A DNA stretch of 64,000 nt, taken from the NCBI RefSeq assembly GCF_002723835.1, contig NZ_BEWG01000025.1, positions 1-64,000 on the forward strand, read 5' to 3'. Source of the stretch: Mycobacterium sp. shizuoka-1 (GTDB taxonomy: Bacteria; Actinomycetota; Actinomycetes; Mycobacteriales; Mycobacteriaceae). The position numbers and the translations under genes were made by a program. How positions within the stretch are numbered: the first letter of the stretch is position 1; each line of letters opens with the position of its first letter. Positions 28,683 through 37,603 of this stretch are shown here, piece by piece. The notes below the pieces were generated by a model. It was not told the origin of the DNA. It searched no databases and saw only the letters and a list, made by a program, of their open reading frames with translations.

Positions 28683-29370
28683 CCGCGCTCAGCGCGGCGG
28701 CTTCGTCGGCGCGCAGTCGCCCGCAGGCCCAATCCCAATGGGCGGCCATGATGTCCCCCGGGTGGGGCGGAGGTGCCAGCGAGATCCCGTCGCGACGCCA
28801 GCGCACCGTCTCCGGCGCAGGCCGCCCCAGCTGCAGCCGGCCGTTTTCGAATCCCAGCGCCCGCGACACCAGCACGACGTGCTCCTCGCCGACTGAATCG
28901 ACCATCCCCCAGCGGATCCGGCAGGCCTGCAGGATGCGCAGCGGCGTCGCCGGATCGGCGTCGAGGAACCGCACCCACGGGTAGACGACGAAGACGTGAA
29001 AGCTGTGATGGGCCAATGCCTGTCCGTCGATCCGGTCGAGAAGGCCGGTGGGCTGTCGGGCGAAGACGTGGCGCAGCCGGACCGTGAGGGTGCTCGCATC
29101 GACAGCGGCCAGCAGGGGACCGCCCACCCAGTAACTGCGCACCACCTCGGTGTCCAGCGGGTCGACTACCCCGGCGGCGGCGGCGATCTCCTCGAGGTAC
29201 GGCCAAGCGCCGTCGAAACCGTGTGCATGTCCGGTGATCTCGTCGCAGCCATGGCCTGGGAGCAAGACCGAGGCGTCCGGCGGGCCGCAGTAACCCAGTT
29301 CGTTGGGCGGAAACGCGAAGCGGGCGAACAACTCCCAGCCATGCCGCGCGGTGGGTGGCGGCGCGGTCAC
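28639..29370 (-). CDS. DUF6390 family protein, last gene of hydrogenase operon
   Basis: A 243-aa protein starting at a GTG that overlaps the TGA of the HypC-like gene (GTGA). Conserved-looking motifs are LFARFAFPPNELGYCGPPD, LPGHGCDEI, SYWVGGPLL and the terminal AAHWDWACGRL. I recognise it as the uncharacterised family that accompanies actinobacterial hydrogenases. Retained Cys and His residues could bind metal, but no function is established. By context it probably helps maturation or regulation. Confidence 0.8.
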   Translation of the reverse strand: MTAPPPTARHGWELFARFAFPPNELGYCGPPDASVLLPGHGCDEITGHAHGFDGAWPYLEEIAAAAGVVDPLDTEVVRSYWVGGPLLAAVDASTLTVRLRHVFARQPTGLLDRIDGQALAHHSFHVFVVYPWVRFLDADPATPLRILQACRIRWGMVDSVGEEHVVLVSRALGFENGRLQLGRPAPETVRWRRDGISLAPPPHPGDIMAAHWDWACGRLRADEAAALSAATSTTLELVNSVRR

Positions 29371-29615
29371 GGGGCCTCGTCGAGTCCGCTGCCCATCAGC
29401 CGCAGCCCGGCCAGCGCGGCCTCGGCGCCGCGCTCGTCGGTCTTCTCCACCACGAAACCCAGGTGGATGATCACCCAGTCGCCGGCAACGAAGGTCTGCT
29501 CGGGCAGCATCCCGATGTTCACTCGCCGCTGCTCGCCGGCAACGTCCACCAGTGCCAGCTGTCCGCCGTACCCGTCCAGCACGCCGATCACCCGGCCCGG
29601 TATGCCCAGACACAT
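29367..29615 (-). CDS. HypC/HybG/HupF family hydrogenase maturation chaperone (second copy)
   Basis: The 82-aa protein starts with MCLGIPGRVIGV, in which the N-terminal Met-Cys pair is the functional cysteine that carries the Fe(CN)2CO unit or binds the large-subunit precursor. The HypC beta-barrel core (VDVAGEQRRVNIGML, GDWVIIHLGFVVEK) follows. GGGAGGTG precedes the ATG. A separate hypC lies with hypF/D/E at 40502, so this one may be the large-subunit-specific chaperone while the other works in the HypCD complex. Confidence 0.9.
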   Translation of the reverse strand: MCLGIPGRVIGVLDGYGGQLALVDVAGEQRRVNIGMLPEQTFVAGDWVIIHLGFVVEKTDERGAEAALAGLRLMGSGLDEAP

Positions 29616-29619
29616 CGGC

Positions 29620-30099
29620 TCACACCTCCCGTTCGCGCAGCATCGCCACCGTGGTGCGGACCGCATCCGCTGCCGCAGGTACCGCCGCGCGCACCGGGTC
29701 GCTCAACCCGATCCCGTCGGCGACGTCGGCGACTTCGCAGCCCACGACGACGGTGGGCGGTGCGGCTCCACCCAGTGCCCGTAAGCTGGCGAACACCGCG
29801 CCGGGATCCATCCCGTGGGCATCCAATGCCGCTGCGGTGCTCAAGGACTCGTGCTCGGCGGCGAACACGTGCACGGTTCCCGGGCGGCCCCGGTCCGGCA
29901 GCGCATCGACGAGCACCAGTGCCGCCCAGCTGTCGAGCAGGTCGTAGGCCAGGTGCATGCCGCCGATGCCATAGTCGGTCACCCGCACGTCCTGCGTAGC
30001 GGCCAGCGTCTGGCCCAGCGCGCGAATCACCTCCGACCCGAACCCGTCGTCGCCGAGGAAGATGTTGCCGATCCCAGCGACCAGAATGCGTGGCTGCAT
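29620..30099 (-). CDS. [NiFe]-hydrogenase maturation protease (HyaD/HybD family, M52)
   Basis: A 159-aa endopeptidase that trims the C-terminal tail of the large subunit after nickel insertion. Motifs: ILVAGIGNIFLGDDGFGSEV (acidic nickel-sensing residue near D17-D18), DYGIGGMHLAYDLL, ALVLVDALP (Asp) and a later His in DAHGMDPG. It lies 4 bp upstream of the HypC-like gene. Its expected target, the 22-residue tail after H576 of the large subunit, is present in this locus. Confidence 0.92.
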   Translation of the reverse strand: MQPRILVAGIGNIFLGDDGFGSEVIRALGQTLAATQDVRVTDYGIGGMHLAYDLLDSWAALVLVDALPDRGRPGTVHVFAAEHESLSTAAALDAHGMDPGAVFASLRALGGAAPPTVVVGCEVADVADGIGLSDPVRAAVPAAADAVRTTVAMLREREV

Positions 30100-30105
30100 T
30101 GCGGG

Positions 30106-30225
30106 CTACATGTGCCGCATCCGCAGGTAGCGCTGGACGTCCGGGATCGACCGGACCCCGATCACCACACCGGCCACCACGACGACCGCCACCAGGCTGG
30201 TGGCGATCCACCCTATGACTGCCAT
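30106..30225 (-). CDS. DUF6893-type 39-aa single-pass membrane peptide
   Basis: ATG at 30223-30225 to TAG at 30106-30108. The product is a hydrophobic helix (IGWIATSLVAVVVVAGVVIG) followed by a basic tail (SIPDVQRYLRMRHM). AAGGG lies ahead of the ATG, and 6 bp separate it from the maturation protease. I recognise the pattern as the small protein family found in actinobacterial hydrogenase operons. It has no known function; membrane anchoring or quinone-side docking of the soluble hydrogenase is a reasonable guess. Confidence 0.75.
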   Translation of the reverse strand: MAVIGWIATSLVAVVVVAGVVIGVRSIPDVQRYLRMRHM

Positions 30226-30252
30226 ATCGAATTCCCTTCTTCGGACGGCTCT

Positions 30253-31566
30253 TCAGACCAGCGGCTCAACTTCGTCGGGCGCGAAGTAGAGGTAGCGCCC
30301 GTACCACTGGTGCAGATCAGCGGCGGGGTCGTCCTCGACGACCACGCCGATATGGGTGTTGCCGTCGACGTCTTCGTGAACGGAGGTGACTCGGGCGGTG
30401 CGCCCCGCGACGAAGATGTCCTGGGCGTCGGCCCGGCGTCCCGGCCTCAGCCGCACCCGGCTTCCCCGAGCCACCGGGATACCGGAGATCAGGACGGCGT
30501 CGACGTCGGGGCGGACCTCACGGTCCACCGACGGATCCCACCAGTCGACGCCGTCGGGCACTTCGGGGACCAGACCACCGCGGGCGGTGCCGGCGTGCGG
30601 ATCGCGCAGCACCCCGTGCAGCCGCTGCATCGCCTCCGGCGACATCGCCTCGCAGCGTTCGACGATCGCCGCCGCCAGCGGATCGGTGGCCCTGGCCTGA
30701 GTCTTCTCCTCCTCGGTCATGGTCAGCACCCGCAAGGTGAGGATCTCGTCGATCTCGGTGGAGTCGTAGAGGGCACCTTCGCTCTGCTCGGCCACCTGCG
30801 GGTGGTCGTAGAGGATGATCGGGGACACCAGCAGGAGGTCCTGCTCACCGGGCGCACCGGCCAGCACCGGGAAGCACCGGGAGTGCCGGCACCGGGCCGC
30901 CGCCGCGGCGGCCTGCGGCGGCGGATCGAGCAGGGAGACGAACCGGCCGCCGTGGATGTCGGCGATGACATGGGTGCCGATCATGGAACCGGCGATGGCG
31001 TCGGTCGCTTCGGTGGCCGGAGTGGAGATGTTGGCGACGGTGAGGCTCACCCGATCCATGCCGTCGTCGCGATCCACGTCGACGGTGACCGCGCCGCGAA
31101 GGTCGCGCCGAGTGCGGATCAGCCGGCCACCCTCGACCGTCTCGACCGTGGTACCGCCGGGCACCGTCACCGCAGACGTCCATGACCGGCCAGGATCGGT
31201 CAGATCCAGCGGCCCGATGCTGATCTCGCACTCGGTGGCTTCATCCCAGGTCAGCCACCGGCCGCCCGGCGTGAGAAGTTCGTCGACTCCGACGAAGTGC
31301 CCGTCGGTGAAACGCTCGACCTGCCGGTGCTGCAATTGCAGGCAACGCACGACCAGCGTGAGTGTGTCGCCCTGCGCGACGAGGAACTGGGTGACCAGTG
31401 ATCCTTCCTCGCCGATCCCGGCCTCCGCCGCGCCTGGTGGTCCGAGGACACCGAACTGCCAGCGGCACTGATTCTTTCGTGACGATGCCCGGTAGGGATA
31501 GAGCAGGTACCCCTCGTAGAGCACCGCGTCGGCGACGGCGCGGGCCCGGTCCCAGCCGGCGGTCAC
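30253..31566 (-). CDS. hydrogenase-operon protein of unknown function (437 aa)
   Basis: Starts at a GTG overlapping the TGA of the DUF6084 gene (GTGA). Near the N-terminus is LYEGYLLYPYRASSRKNQ; the middle holds beta-rich segments (FVSLLDPPP, LLLVSPIILYDHPQVAEQSEGALYDSTEIDEIL). The C-terminal 75 residues (VRLRPGRRADAQDIFVAGRTARV, GVVVEDDPAADLHQWYGRYLYF) look like a small beta-barrel. I do not recognise a named domain. It is encoded in the middle of the operon, so a role in maturation, assembly or electron transfer is inferred from context only. Confidence 0.75.
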   Translation of the reverse strand: MTAGWDRARAVADAVLYEGYLLYPYRASSRKNQCRWQFGVLGPPGAAEAGIGEEGSLVTQFLVAQGDTLTLVVRCLQLQHRQVERFTDGHFVGVDELLTPGGRWLTWDEATECEISIGPLDLTDPGRSWTSAVTVPGGTTVETVEGGRLIRTRRDLRGAVTVDVDRDDGMDRVSLTVANISTPATEATDAIAGSMIGTHVIADIHGGRFVSLLDPPPQAAAAAARCRHSRCFPVLAGAPGEQDLLLVSPIILYDHPQVAEQSEGALYDSTEIDEILTLRVLTMTEEEKTQARATDPLAAAIVERCEAMSPEAMQRLHGVLRDPHAGTARGGLVPEVPDGVDWWDPSVDREVRPDVDAVLISGIPVARGSRVRLRPGRRADAQDIFVAGRTARVTSVHEDVDGNTHIGVVVEDDPAADLHQWYGRYLYFAPDEVEPLV

Positions 31567-32237
31567 GGTTGCTCCCGGCCCGATCCGTTGGTGCAGAGCG
31601 TGGGACGGCCGGCCGCGGCCAACAGAAGGGTGACCGCGTCGTCGGCGCTGAGCAGTCCGCGCTCCGACTTGAACGAGCACAGGGCGGCGATGGTGTCGTG
31701 GGACAGGCGCACCCATCCCGTGTCGGGATAGTGCTGCGCGACCAGGGCACGCCACGCGGCGACGGGCAGGTCGAACGAGTCCTCACACTCCCAGGACACC
31801 TGTCGCACCTGCAGTGCCTGTCGGCCGGCATCGAAAATCGTCCCGCTGAACAGGAATTGCAGCGGAATCACCCCGGCATGCAGGGCGTGGAAGTATTTGG
31901 CCCCGGTCACCTCGACGTCGTAGGTGCACGCCAGTGGCAGCGTGGCCCGGGTGGTACCGACGAACCCCGGCACCATGGCCGTGGCGTGCAGCCAGAGGAA
32001 ACTGCGCTGGGTGGCAGACCATCGGTCGCGCGAACCGAACAGGTCGAGCAGTCCGGCCGCCTCGACGTCGGTGTAGGACCGGCGCTGCGGTTCGATGCGG
32101 ACCTGACAGCGCAGGGCGATGGCCGATATCGCGGCGTCACCGGAGGCGGTGATGCCGACCTCCGCCGCCAGGCTGGGTGTCACCGCGTAACGTTCGGGCG
32201 TCACGTCGAGCACCTGGAACGTCACGTCGCTCGTCAT
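31563..32237 (-). CDS. DUF6084 family hydrogenase-associated protein
   Basis: A 224-aa protein of mostly beta character (VTFQVLDVTPERYAVTPSLAAEVGI, ALRCQVRIEPQRRSY) with FLWLHATAMVPGF and YFHALHAGVIPLQFLFSGT. It resembles the uncharacterised family that occurs beside actinobacterial group 1h hydrogenases. It overlaps DUF5947 (ATGA) and the following 437-aa gene (GTGA) by 4 bp each, so the three are made together. No catalytic motif is obvious. Confidence 0.78.
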   Translation of the reverse strand: MTSDVTFQVLDVTPERYAVTPSLAAEVGITASGDAAISAIALRCQVRIEPQRRSYTDVEAAGLLDLFGSRDRWSATQRSFLWLHATAMVPGFVGTTRATLPLACTYDVEVTGAKYFHALHAGVIPLQFLFSGTIFDAGRQALQVRQVSWECEDSFDLPVAAWRALVAQHYPDTGWVRLSHDTIAALCSFKSERGLLSADDAVTLLLAAAGRPTLCTNGSGREQP

Positions 32238-32863
32238 GGCAGCTGTACCACCGCACGTTCGGCGACCCGGGTGAAGAACCCGTCGATGTACTCCCGCGCC
32301 TGGGTGCCGCCGTCGAATCCGCGCCAGAGCAGCCGAAGTCCGCCGACGAACTCGTAGCAGGCGTCGATGGGCACGAGGAAGCATTGGGGAGCGTCTCCGG
32401 AGTCGGGCACCCGGACCAACAGCGCTTCGACGTCGTCGGTGAGTAGACCGATCCGGGGATCGCGGCTCACGGTGGCCCACGCTGCCATGTCCAGCTCGGA
32501 TTCGCATGCTCCGGCCGGCCCGGGATAGAAGGCCGCCGTGCGGTCCAGCCTGCAGTGGTGGAAGAAGAACGCGAGGCCCACCGGTATCTGCAGGGCATCC
32601 CACTCGCGCCGGCCCAGCGCAAAGTCCGGGAACGCCAGGTAGCGGTCGGGAACCGCGCGGTACCGCATCGCGGCAGCGGAATCGGTGAACAACAGATAGC
32701 ATCCCCGGCACACGCACATCAGCTGGCGCGCATCGACATCCACGACGTGGCGATGCTCGTCGGCAATCGGATCGGCACACATCTCGCATCGCTCGGCGCT
32801 GCGCTGCAACGGTGGTCGGGCGGTGCGGATCCGGGCCAGTACCTCCATCGGTGATGTCGTCAC
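32234..32863 (-). CDS. DUF5947 family protein with cysteine cluster
   Basis: A 209-aa protein whose N-terminal part carries a likely metal site: CEMCADPI, then HRHVVDVDARQ, then MCVCRGCYLLF, giving five cysteines and two histidines within about 35 residues. The rest contains ALQIPVGLAFFFHH and a conserved-looking terminal YEFVGGLRLLWRGFDGG. The arrangement suggests a zinc ribbon or an Fe-S site. The family is uncharacterised but typical of these hydrogenase operons. It overlaps its upstream neighbour by 4 bp. Confidence 0.8.
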   Translation of the reverse strand: MTTSPMEVLARIRTARPPLQRSAERCEMCADPIADEHRHVVDVDARQLMCVCRGCYLLFTDSAAAMRYRAVPDRYLAFPDFALGRREWDALQIPVGLAFFFHHCRLDRTAAFYPGPAGACESELDMAAWATVSRDPRIGLLTDDVEALLVRVPDSGDAPQCFLVPIDACYEFVGGLRLLWRGFDGGTQAREYIDGFFTRVAERAVVQLP

Positions 32864-33726
32864 AGGAGAACTCCCATCGGTTCGGCGGTCAGCGCCACCG
32901 ACGGCACACCGTCGCGCATCAGCACCGGAACGGGTTCGAGATGGCTGCCGGTGCCTGCGATCCCGGCACCCGCACGAGCGACGTCGAAGCGGGCGTGGCA
33001 GCGCGGACAGCGCAGGACGACACCCGAAACAGTTGCCCCGGCAAGCGATCCTGCGCAGCCGGGGCAGTTGTCGCGATAGACGAACAGGTCGTCACCGGCG
33101 CGGCAGGCCAGCACGACGGTGCCGCCGACCGCGAAACCCGCGACCTCACCTGTGCGCAACTCGGCGAGCTCGGGGACCGGGTGCCAGGTGCTCCGGCTGC
33201 CGTCACGCATCCGTGACATCAGCGATTGCACCGGTATCACCGCAGGGCCGTCATCGGGATCGGTCGGCACCACTTCGACGGCGGCAATCTCCGGCGCGGC
33301 AGCCGCAACGGCGTCCCGCACCGCCAGCTCCAGCGTCACCGCCGACGAGGGACAGCCTCGGCAGCTTCCCGAAAAGGCAAGCTGCACAACACCGCCGCTG
33401 ATGTCCACCAGTCGGACGTCACCGCCGTGCGAGCCGAGGTAGGGCCGCACGGTGTCCAAGGCGTGCGCCACCCGCCGCCTCACATTGTGCGGATGCAACC
33501 CGTGCACCAGCAACAGGCTGGCGACCAGGTCGTCGGCGGCCAGCCGCTCCGCGGTGGCGCCGTCGACGAGTTCGACCACCCGGGTCAGCGCTGCCCCGTA
33601 GAGGTCGACGAGTTCGCGGACCAGCTGTTCGGCGCGTGCGGCGGCCGCCGGCCCGCCGACCGCGCTGGCGTCCAGCAGGTTCTGTATCCGCTCACCCGCC
33701 GACCGCCAGTGCGCGTCGCGGTCCAC
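32860..33726 (-). CDS. NifU-like/Rieske-like Fe-S hybrid protein of the hydrogenase (HhyE-type)
   Basis: A 288-aa protein with two recognisable parts. Residues ~75-155 are a NifU C-terminal-type domain (RPYLGSHGGDVRLVDI and the CxxC in SGSCRGCPSSA). Residues ~190-265 look like a Rieske/ferredoxin module with paired cysteines (DNCPGCAGSL and LRCPRCHARFD) but with CxxC...CxxCH instead of the classic CxH...CxxH. In M. smegmatis, as I recall, the gene after the large subunit encodes HhyE, proposed to carry electrons from the hydrogenase. It starts 3 bp beyond the large subunit stop. Confidence 0.82.
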   Translation of the reverse strand: MDRDAHWRSAGERIQNLLDASAVGGPAAAARAEQLVRELVDLYGAALTRVVELVDGATAERLAADDLVASLLLVHGLHPHNVRRRVAHALDTVRPYLGSHGGDVRLVDISGGVVQLAFSGSCRGCPSSAVTLELAVRDAVAAAAPEIAAVEVVPTDPDDGPAVIPVQSLMSRMRDGSRSTWHPVPELAELRTGEVAGFAVGGTVVLACRAGDDLFVYRDNCPGCAGSLAGATVSGVVLRCPRCHARFDVARAGAGIAGTGSHLEPVPVLMRDGVPSVALTAEPMGVLL

Positions 33727-33729
33727 CGC

Positions 33730-35526
33730 TCACTCCCCGGTCAGCGACTGCGTCGGGGTGTGCAGCGTATCCAGCGACTTGCCCTGGCCGAGGTACATGT
33801 GCACGCCGCAGGGTAGGCACGGGTCGAAACTGCGGACCGTGCGCATGATGTCGATGCCCTTGAAGTTCTCCCGATCGTTCTCCTCGAAGATCGGCTGGCC
33901 CTGCACGGCATCCTCGTATGGGCCGGGGGTGCCGTAGCTGTCCCTCGGGTTGGCGTTCCAGGGCGTCGGGGGATAGGGGTGATAGTTGGCGATCTTGCCG
34001 TCTCGGATCACCATGTGGTGGCTGAGCACCCCGCGCACCGCCTCGGTGAAGCCGCAGCCGATGCCTTCGTCGGGAACATCGAACCTCTCCCAGGTCTTCG
34101 TCCGGCCCGCGCGGATCTCGGCGAGGGCCTTCTCGGCGAAATGCAGCGCACACGCCGCCGCGTACGCCTGGAAGTAGGTTCGGGCCCGGTTGCGCTCGAT
34201 CGTGTTGCTGCCGTGCGCCGGGATCGTCCATTCCAGCTCGACGGGACCCTTCAGCGCCGTCTTGGGGAAGTTGATCTGCACACTGCGTCCGGTGGCTTTG
34301 ACGTAGCCCACGTCGACCAGGCCGGCCAGTGCGGTCGACCACAGCCGGGCCAGCGGACCGCCACCGGTGTCCAGGGCCAGATGATCGGTGCCGTCGAACC
34401 AGCGCGGTGACATCACCCAGCTGTAGTTCTCGTCGAAGTCGCGCCGCTGCGGATGCGGGTTGGTGTGCTGGTTCCAGGGATGGCGGCGGTCCACCGGATT
34501 GCCCAGCGGGTCGGTACGCACGAACATCTCCTGGTCGGTCCAGTCGTCATAGTAGGAGTGGCCCAACAGGATTCGGATGCCGAGGTTGATGTCCACCAGG
34601 GACGTGGTGACCAGCTTGCCGTCCACCACCACGCCGGGCGTGACGAACATCGCCCGTCCCCAGTCGGCCATGTCCCGGTAGGCGAAGTTGCACACCTCGG
34701 GGTCCTGGAACGAGCCCCAGCAGCCCAGCAGGGTGCGCCGCAGGCCGACCTTCTCGTAGCCCGGTAGAGCCTCGTAGAAGAAGTCGAACAGGTCGTCGTG
34801 CATCGGGACGACCTTCTTCATGAACTCGACATAGCGCATCAGCCGGGTCATGTAGTCGGTCATCAGCTGGATGGTGGCCGTCGTGCCGATACCGCCGGGA
34901 TACAGCGTCGACGGGTGTACGTGCCGGCCCTCCATGAGGCAGAACATTTCCCGGGTGTAGCGGCTGACCTGCAGGGCCTCCCGATAGAACTCGCCGGTGA
35001 ACGGGTTCAGCGCCCGCATGATGTCGGCGATGGTGCGATAGCCGTGCGCGTCGGCGTGCGGCGCGGCGGTGTTCTCGGCCTTGGCGAGCACGCTCGGATT
35101 CGTCTCGGAGACCATCTTCTCGCAGTAGTCCACGCCGACCAGGTTCTCCTGGAAGATGTTGTGGTCGAACATGTATTCCGCGGCTTCGCCGAGGTTGATC
35201 AGCCACTCGCCCAGGTGCGGCGGCTTGACACCGTACGCCATGTTCTGTGCGTAACACGAGCAGGTCGCGTGGTTGTCGCCGCAGATGCCGCAGATCCGGC
35301 TGGTGATGAAGTGGGCGTCGCGCGGGTCCTTGCCCTTCATGAACAGCGAGTAGCCCCGGAAGATCGACGAAGTGCTGTGGCACTCCACGACTTCGCGGTT
35401 CTCGAAATCGATCTTGGTGTAGATGCCCAGGCTGCCGACGATCCGGGTGATGGGATCCCAGGCCATTTCGACCAGGGCGCCCGGTTCGTTCTTGATCTGC
35501 GAGGGCTCGGGAATGATGGTTGTCAT
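33730..35526 (-). CDS. hhyL: [NiFe]-hydrogenase large subunit, group 1h (HhyL)
   Basis: Catalytic subunit, 598 aa. The proximal L1 motif RICGICGDNHATCS supplies C79 and C82, and the distal L2 motif DPCLPCGVH supplies C570 and C573 for the Ni-Fe centre. GICGDNH is the signature used to recognise the actinobacterial high-affinity (group 1h, formerly 5) enzymes. A 22-residue tail after H576 should be removed by the maturation protease encoded downstream. It lies 30 bp after the small subunit. The enzyme oxidises H2, probably at atmospheric concentration, during carbon limitation. Confidence 0.96.
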   Translation of the reverse strand: MTTIIPEPSQIKNEPGALVEMAWDPITRIVGSLGIYTKIDFENREVVECHSTSSIFRGYSLFMKGKDPRDAHFITSRICGICGDNHATCSCYAQNMAYGVKPPHLGEWLINLGEAAEYMFDHNIFQENLVGVDYCEKMVSETNPSVLAKAENTAAPHADAHGYRTIADIMRALNPFTGEFYREALQVSRYTREMFCLMEGRHVHPSTLYPGGIGTTATIQLMTDYMTRLMRYVEFMKKVVPMHDDLFDFFYEALPGYEKVGLRRTLLGCWGSFQDPEVCNFAYRDMADWGRAMFVTPGVVVDGKLVTTSLVDINLGIRILLGHSYYDDWTDQEMFVRTDPLGNPVDRRHPWNQHTNPHPQRRDFDENYSWVMSPRWFDGTDHLALDTGGGPLARLWSTALAGLVDVGYVKATGRSVQINFPKTALKGPVELEWTIPAHGSNTIERNRARTYFQAYAAACALHFAEKALAEIRAGRTKTWERFDVPDEGIGCGFTEAVRGVLSHHMVIRDGKIANYHPYPPTPWNANPRDSYGTPGPYEDAVQGQPIFEENDRENFKGIDIMRTVRSFDPCLPCGVHMYLGQGKSLDTLHTPTQSLTGE

Positions 35527-35556
35527 CGAACTTCAGACCTTGTCGATCGGGGGTGG

Positions 35557-36612
35557 CTACCAGGTGCGCCGGGCGCCGGTAGTGAGGTCTTTGCCTTTGT
35601 GCCGCCAGCGCGGCTCCTTGTCGACGGTGCGCCCGGTGATCTCACGCAGGTTGCGAATCACCGATCCGTACAGCCCGGAGGCCGTCGTCGAGAGCTTGCC
35701 GCCCGGCGGTTCATCCATGAACGGCATGAACTTGTCCGGGAACCCCGGCATGGTGCAGCCGATGCAGATACCGCCGACATTGGGGCAGCCCCCGACACCG
35801 TTGATCCAACCGCGTTTGGGCACATTGCATTTCACCACCGGGCCCCAGCATCCGAGCTTGACGATGCACTTGGGTGAGCCGTACTCGGTGGCGAAATCGC
35901 CCTGCTCGTAGTAGCCGGCCCGATCGCACCCCTCGTGAACGGTCTTGCCGAACAGCCATTGCGGACGCAATGCCTCGTCGAGCGGGATCATCGGCGCCTG
36001 CCCGGTGGCCATGTACAGCAGGTAGGTCAGTGTCTCGGACAGGTTGTCGGGATGAATCGGGCAGCCCGGCACACACACGATGGGTATGCCGGCCTTGCTC
36101 TTCCAGTCCCAGCCCAGATAGTCGGGAACTCCCATGGCGCCGGTCGGGTTTCCGGCCATGGCGTGGATGCCGCCGTAGGTGGCGCAGGTCCCCACCGCGA
36201 CCACCGCGGTCGCCTTGGGGGTCAGCCGGTCCAGCCAGGCGCTGGTGGTCATCGGCTGGCCGGTGGCCGGGTCGTTGCCGAACCCGCACCAGTAGCCTTC
36301 GGTGTGCAGTTGTTCGTTGGGAATCGAACCCTCGACGACGAGCACGAACGGTTCCAGCTCGCCGCGGTCGGCTCGGAAGAACCATTCGAGGAAATCGTCC
36401 GCGCCGCCGCTGGGGCCGCACTCGAAGTCGATCAACGGCCAGTGCACCGCCACTTGAGGGAGACCCGGCAGGGCGCCGAGGGCGATCTCCTCGACGCTGG
36501 GTTGGGTGGCGGCAGTCAGCGCCACCGAATCACCGTCGCAACTGAGGCCCGCGTTGATCCACAGAACGTGGATCAGAGTTTGTTCTGCTTTGACTGCTGC
36601 TTCTGTCGGCAT
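35557..36612 (-). CDS. hhyS: [NiFe]-hydrogenase small subunit, group 1h (HhyS)
   Basis: The 351-aa electron-transfer subunit should carry three Fe-S clusters. The proximal site reads LSCDGDS (C25, D28) instead of the usual CxGC, plus GTCATYGG and VPGCPIHP, which matches the unusual 3Cys-1Asp proximal cluster described for the Ralstonia actinobacterial-type enzyme. The medial/distal cluster ligands lie in HEGCDRAGYYEQGD, SPKCIVKLGCWGPVVKCN, GGCPNVGGICIGC. There is no twin-arginine signal and no C-terminal membrane helix, so the enzyme is cytoplasmic. The 193-bp gap upstream to hypB may hold its own promoter. Confidence 0.95.
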   Translation of the reverse strand: MPTEAAVKAEQTLIHVLWINAGLSCDGDSVALTAATQPSVEEIALGALPGLPQVAVHWPLIDFECGPSGGADDFLEWFFRADRGELEPFVLVVEGSIPNEQLHTEGYWCGFGNDPATGQPMTTSAWLDRLTPKATAVVAVGTCATYGGIHAMAGNPTGAMGVPDYLGWDWKSKAGIPIVCVPGCPIHPDNLSETLTYLLYMATGQAPMIPLDEALRPQWLFGKTVHEGCDRAGYYEQGDFATEYGSPKCIVKLGCWGPVVKCNVPKRGWINGVGGCPNVGGICIGCTMPGFPDKFMPFMDEPPGGKLSTTASGLYGSVIRNLREITGRTVDKEPRWRHKGKDLTTGARRTW

Positions 36613-36805
36613 TGCGCAGCTTCCCGGGACGGGAGCTGTCCGTCCCTGGCGCCGCCGGAGTCGACCGTCGGCCCTCTTGCGCGGCGTTGGTTCTGGGTCT
36701 ACTCCCAGGCCGCAGCGTTGTCAACGCTCGCCGATCCGCTGCGCTGGGAGCAGCGTCGTGGCCGCGAAATACCGGCCACTCGCGTCAATTTCGAGTCGCG
36801 GCGGG

Positions 36806-37579
<774 letters not shown>

Positions 37580-37603
37580 GCTGAATACCTTTCACTTCCC
37601 GGC

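Noticed and set aside
35557..36612. Group 2a (Huc) hydrogenase
   Set aside because: The large subunit has GICGDNH and the small subunit a CDGD proximal motif, both pointing to group 1h. No HucM-like gene precedes the small subunit.
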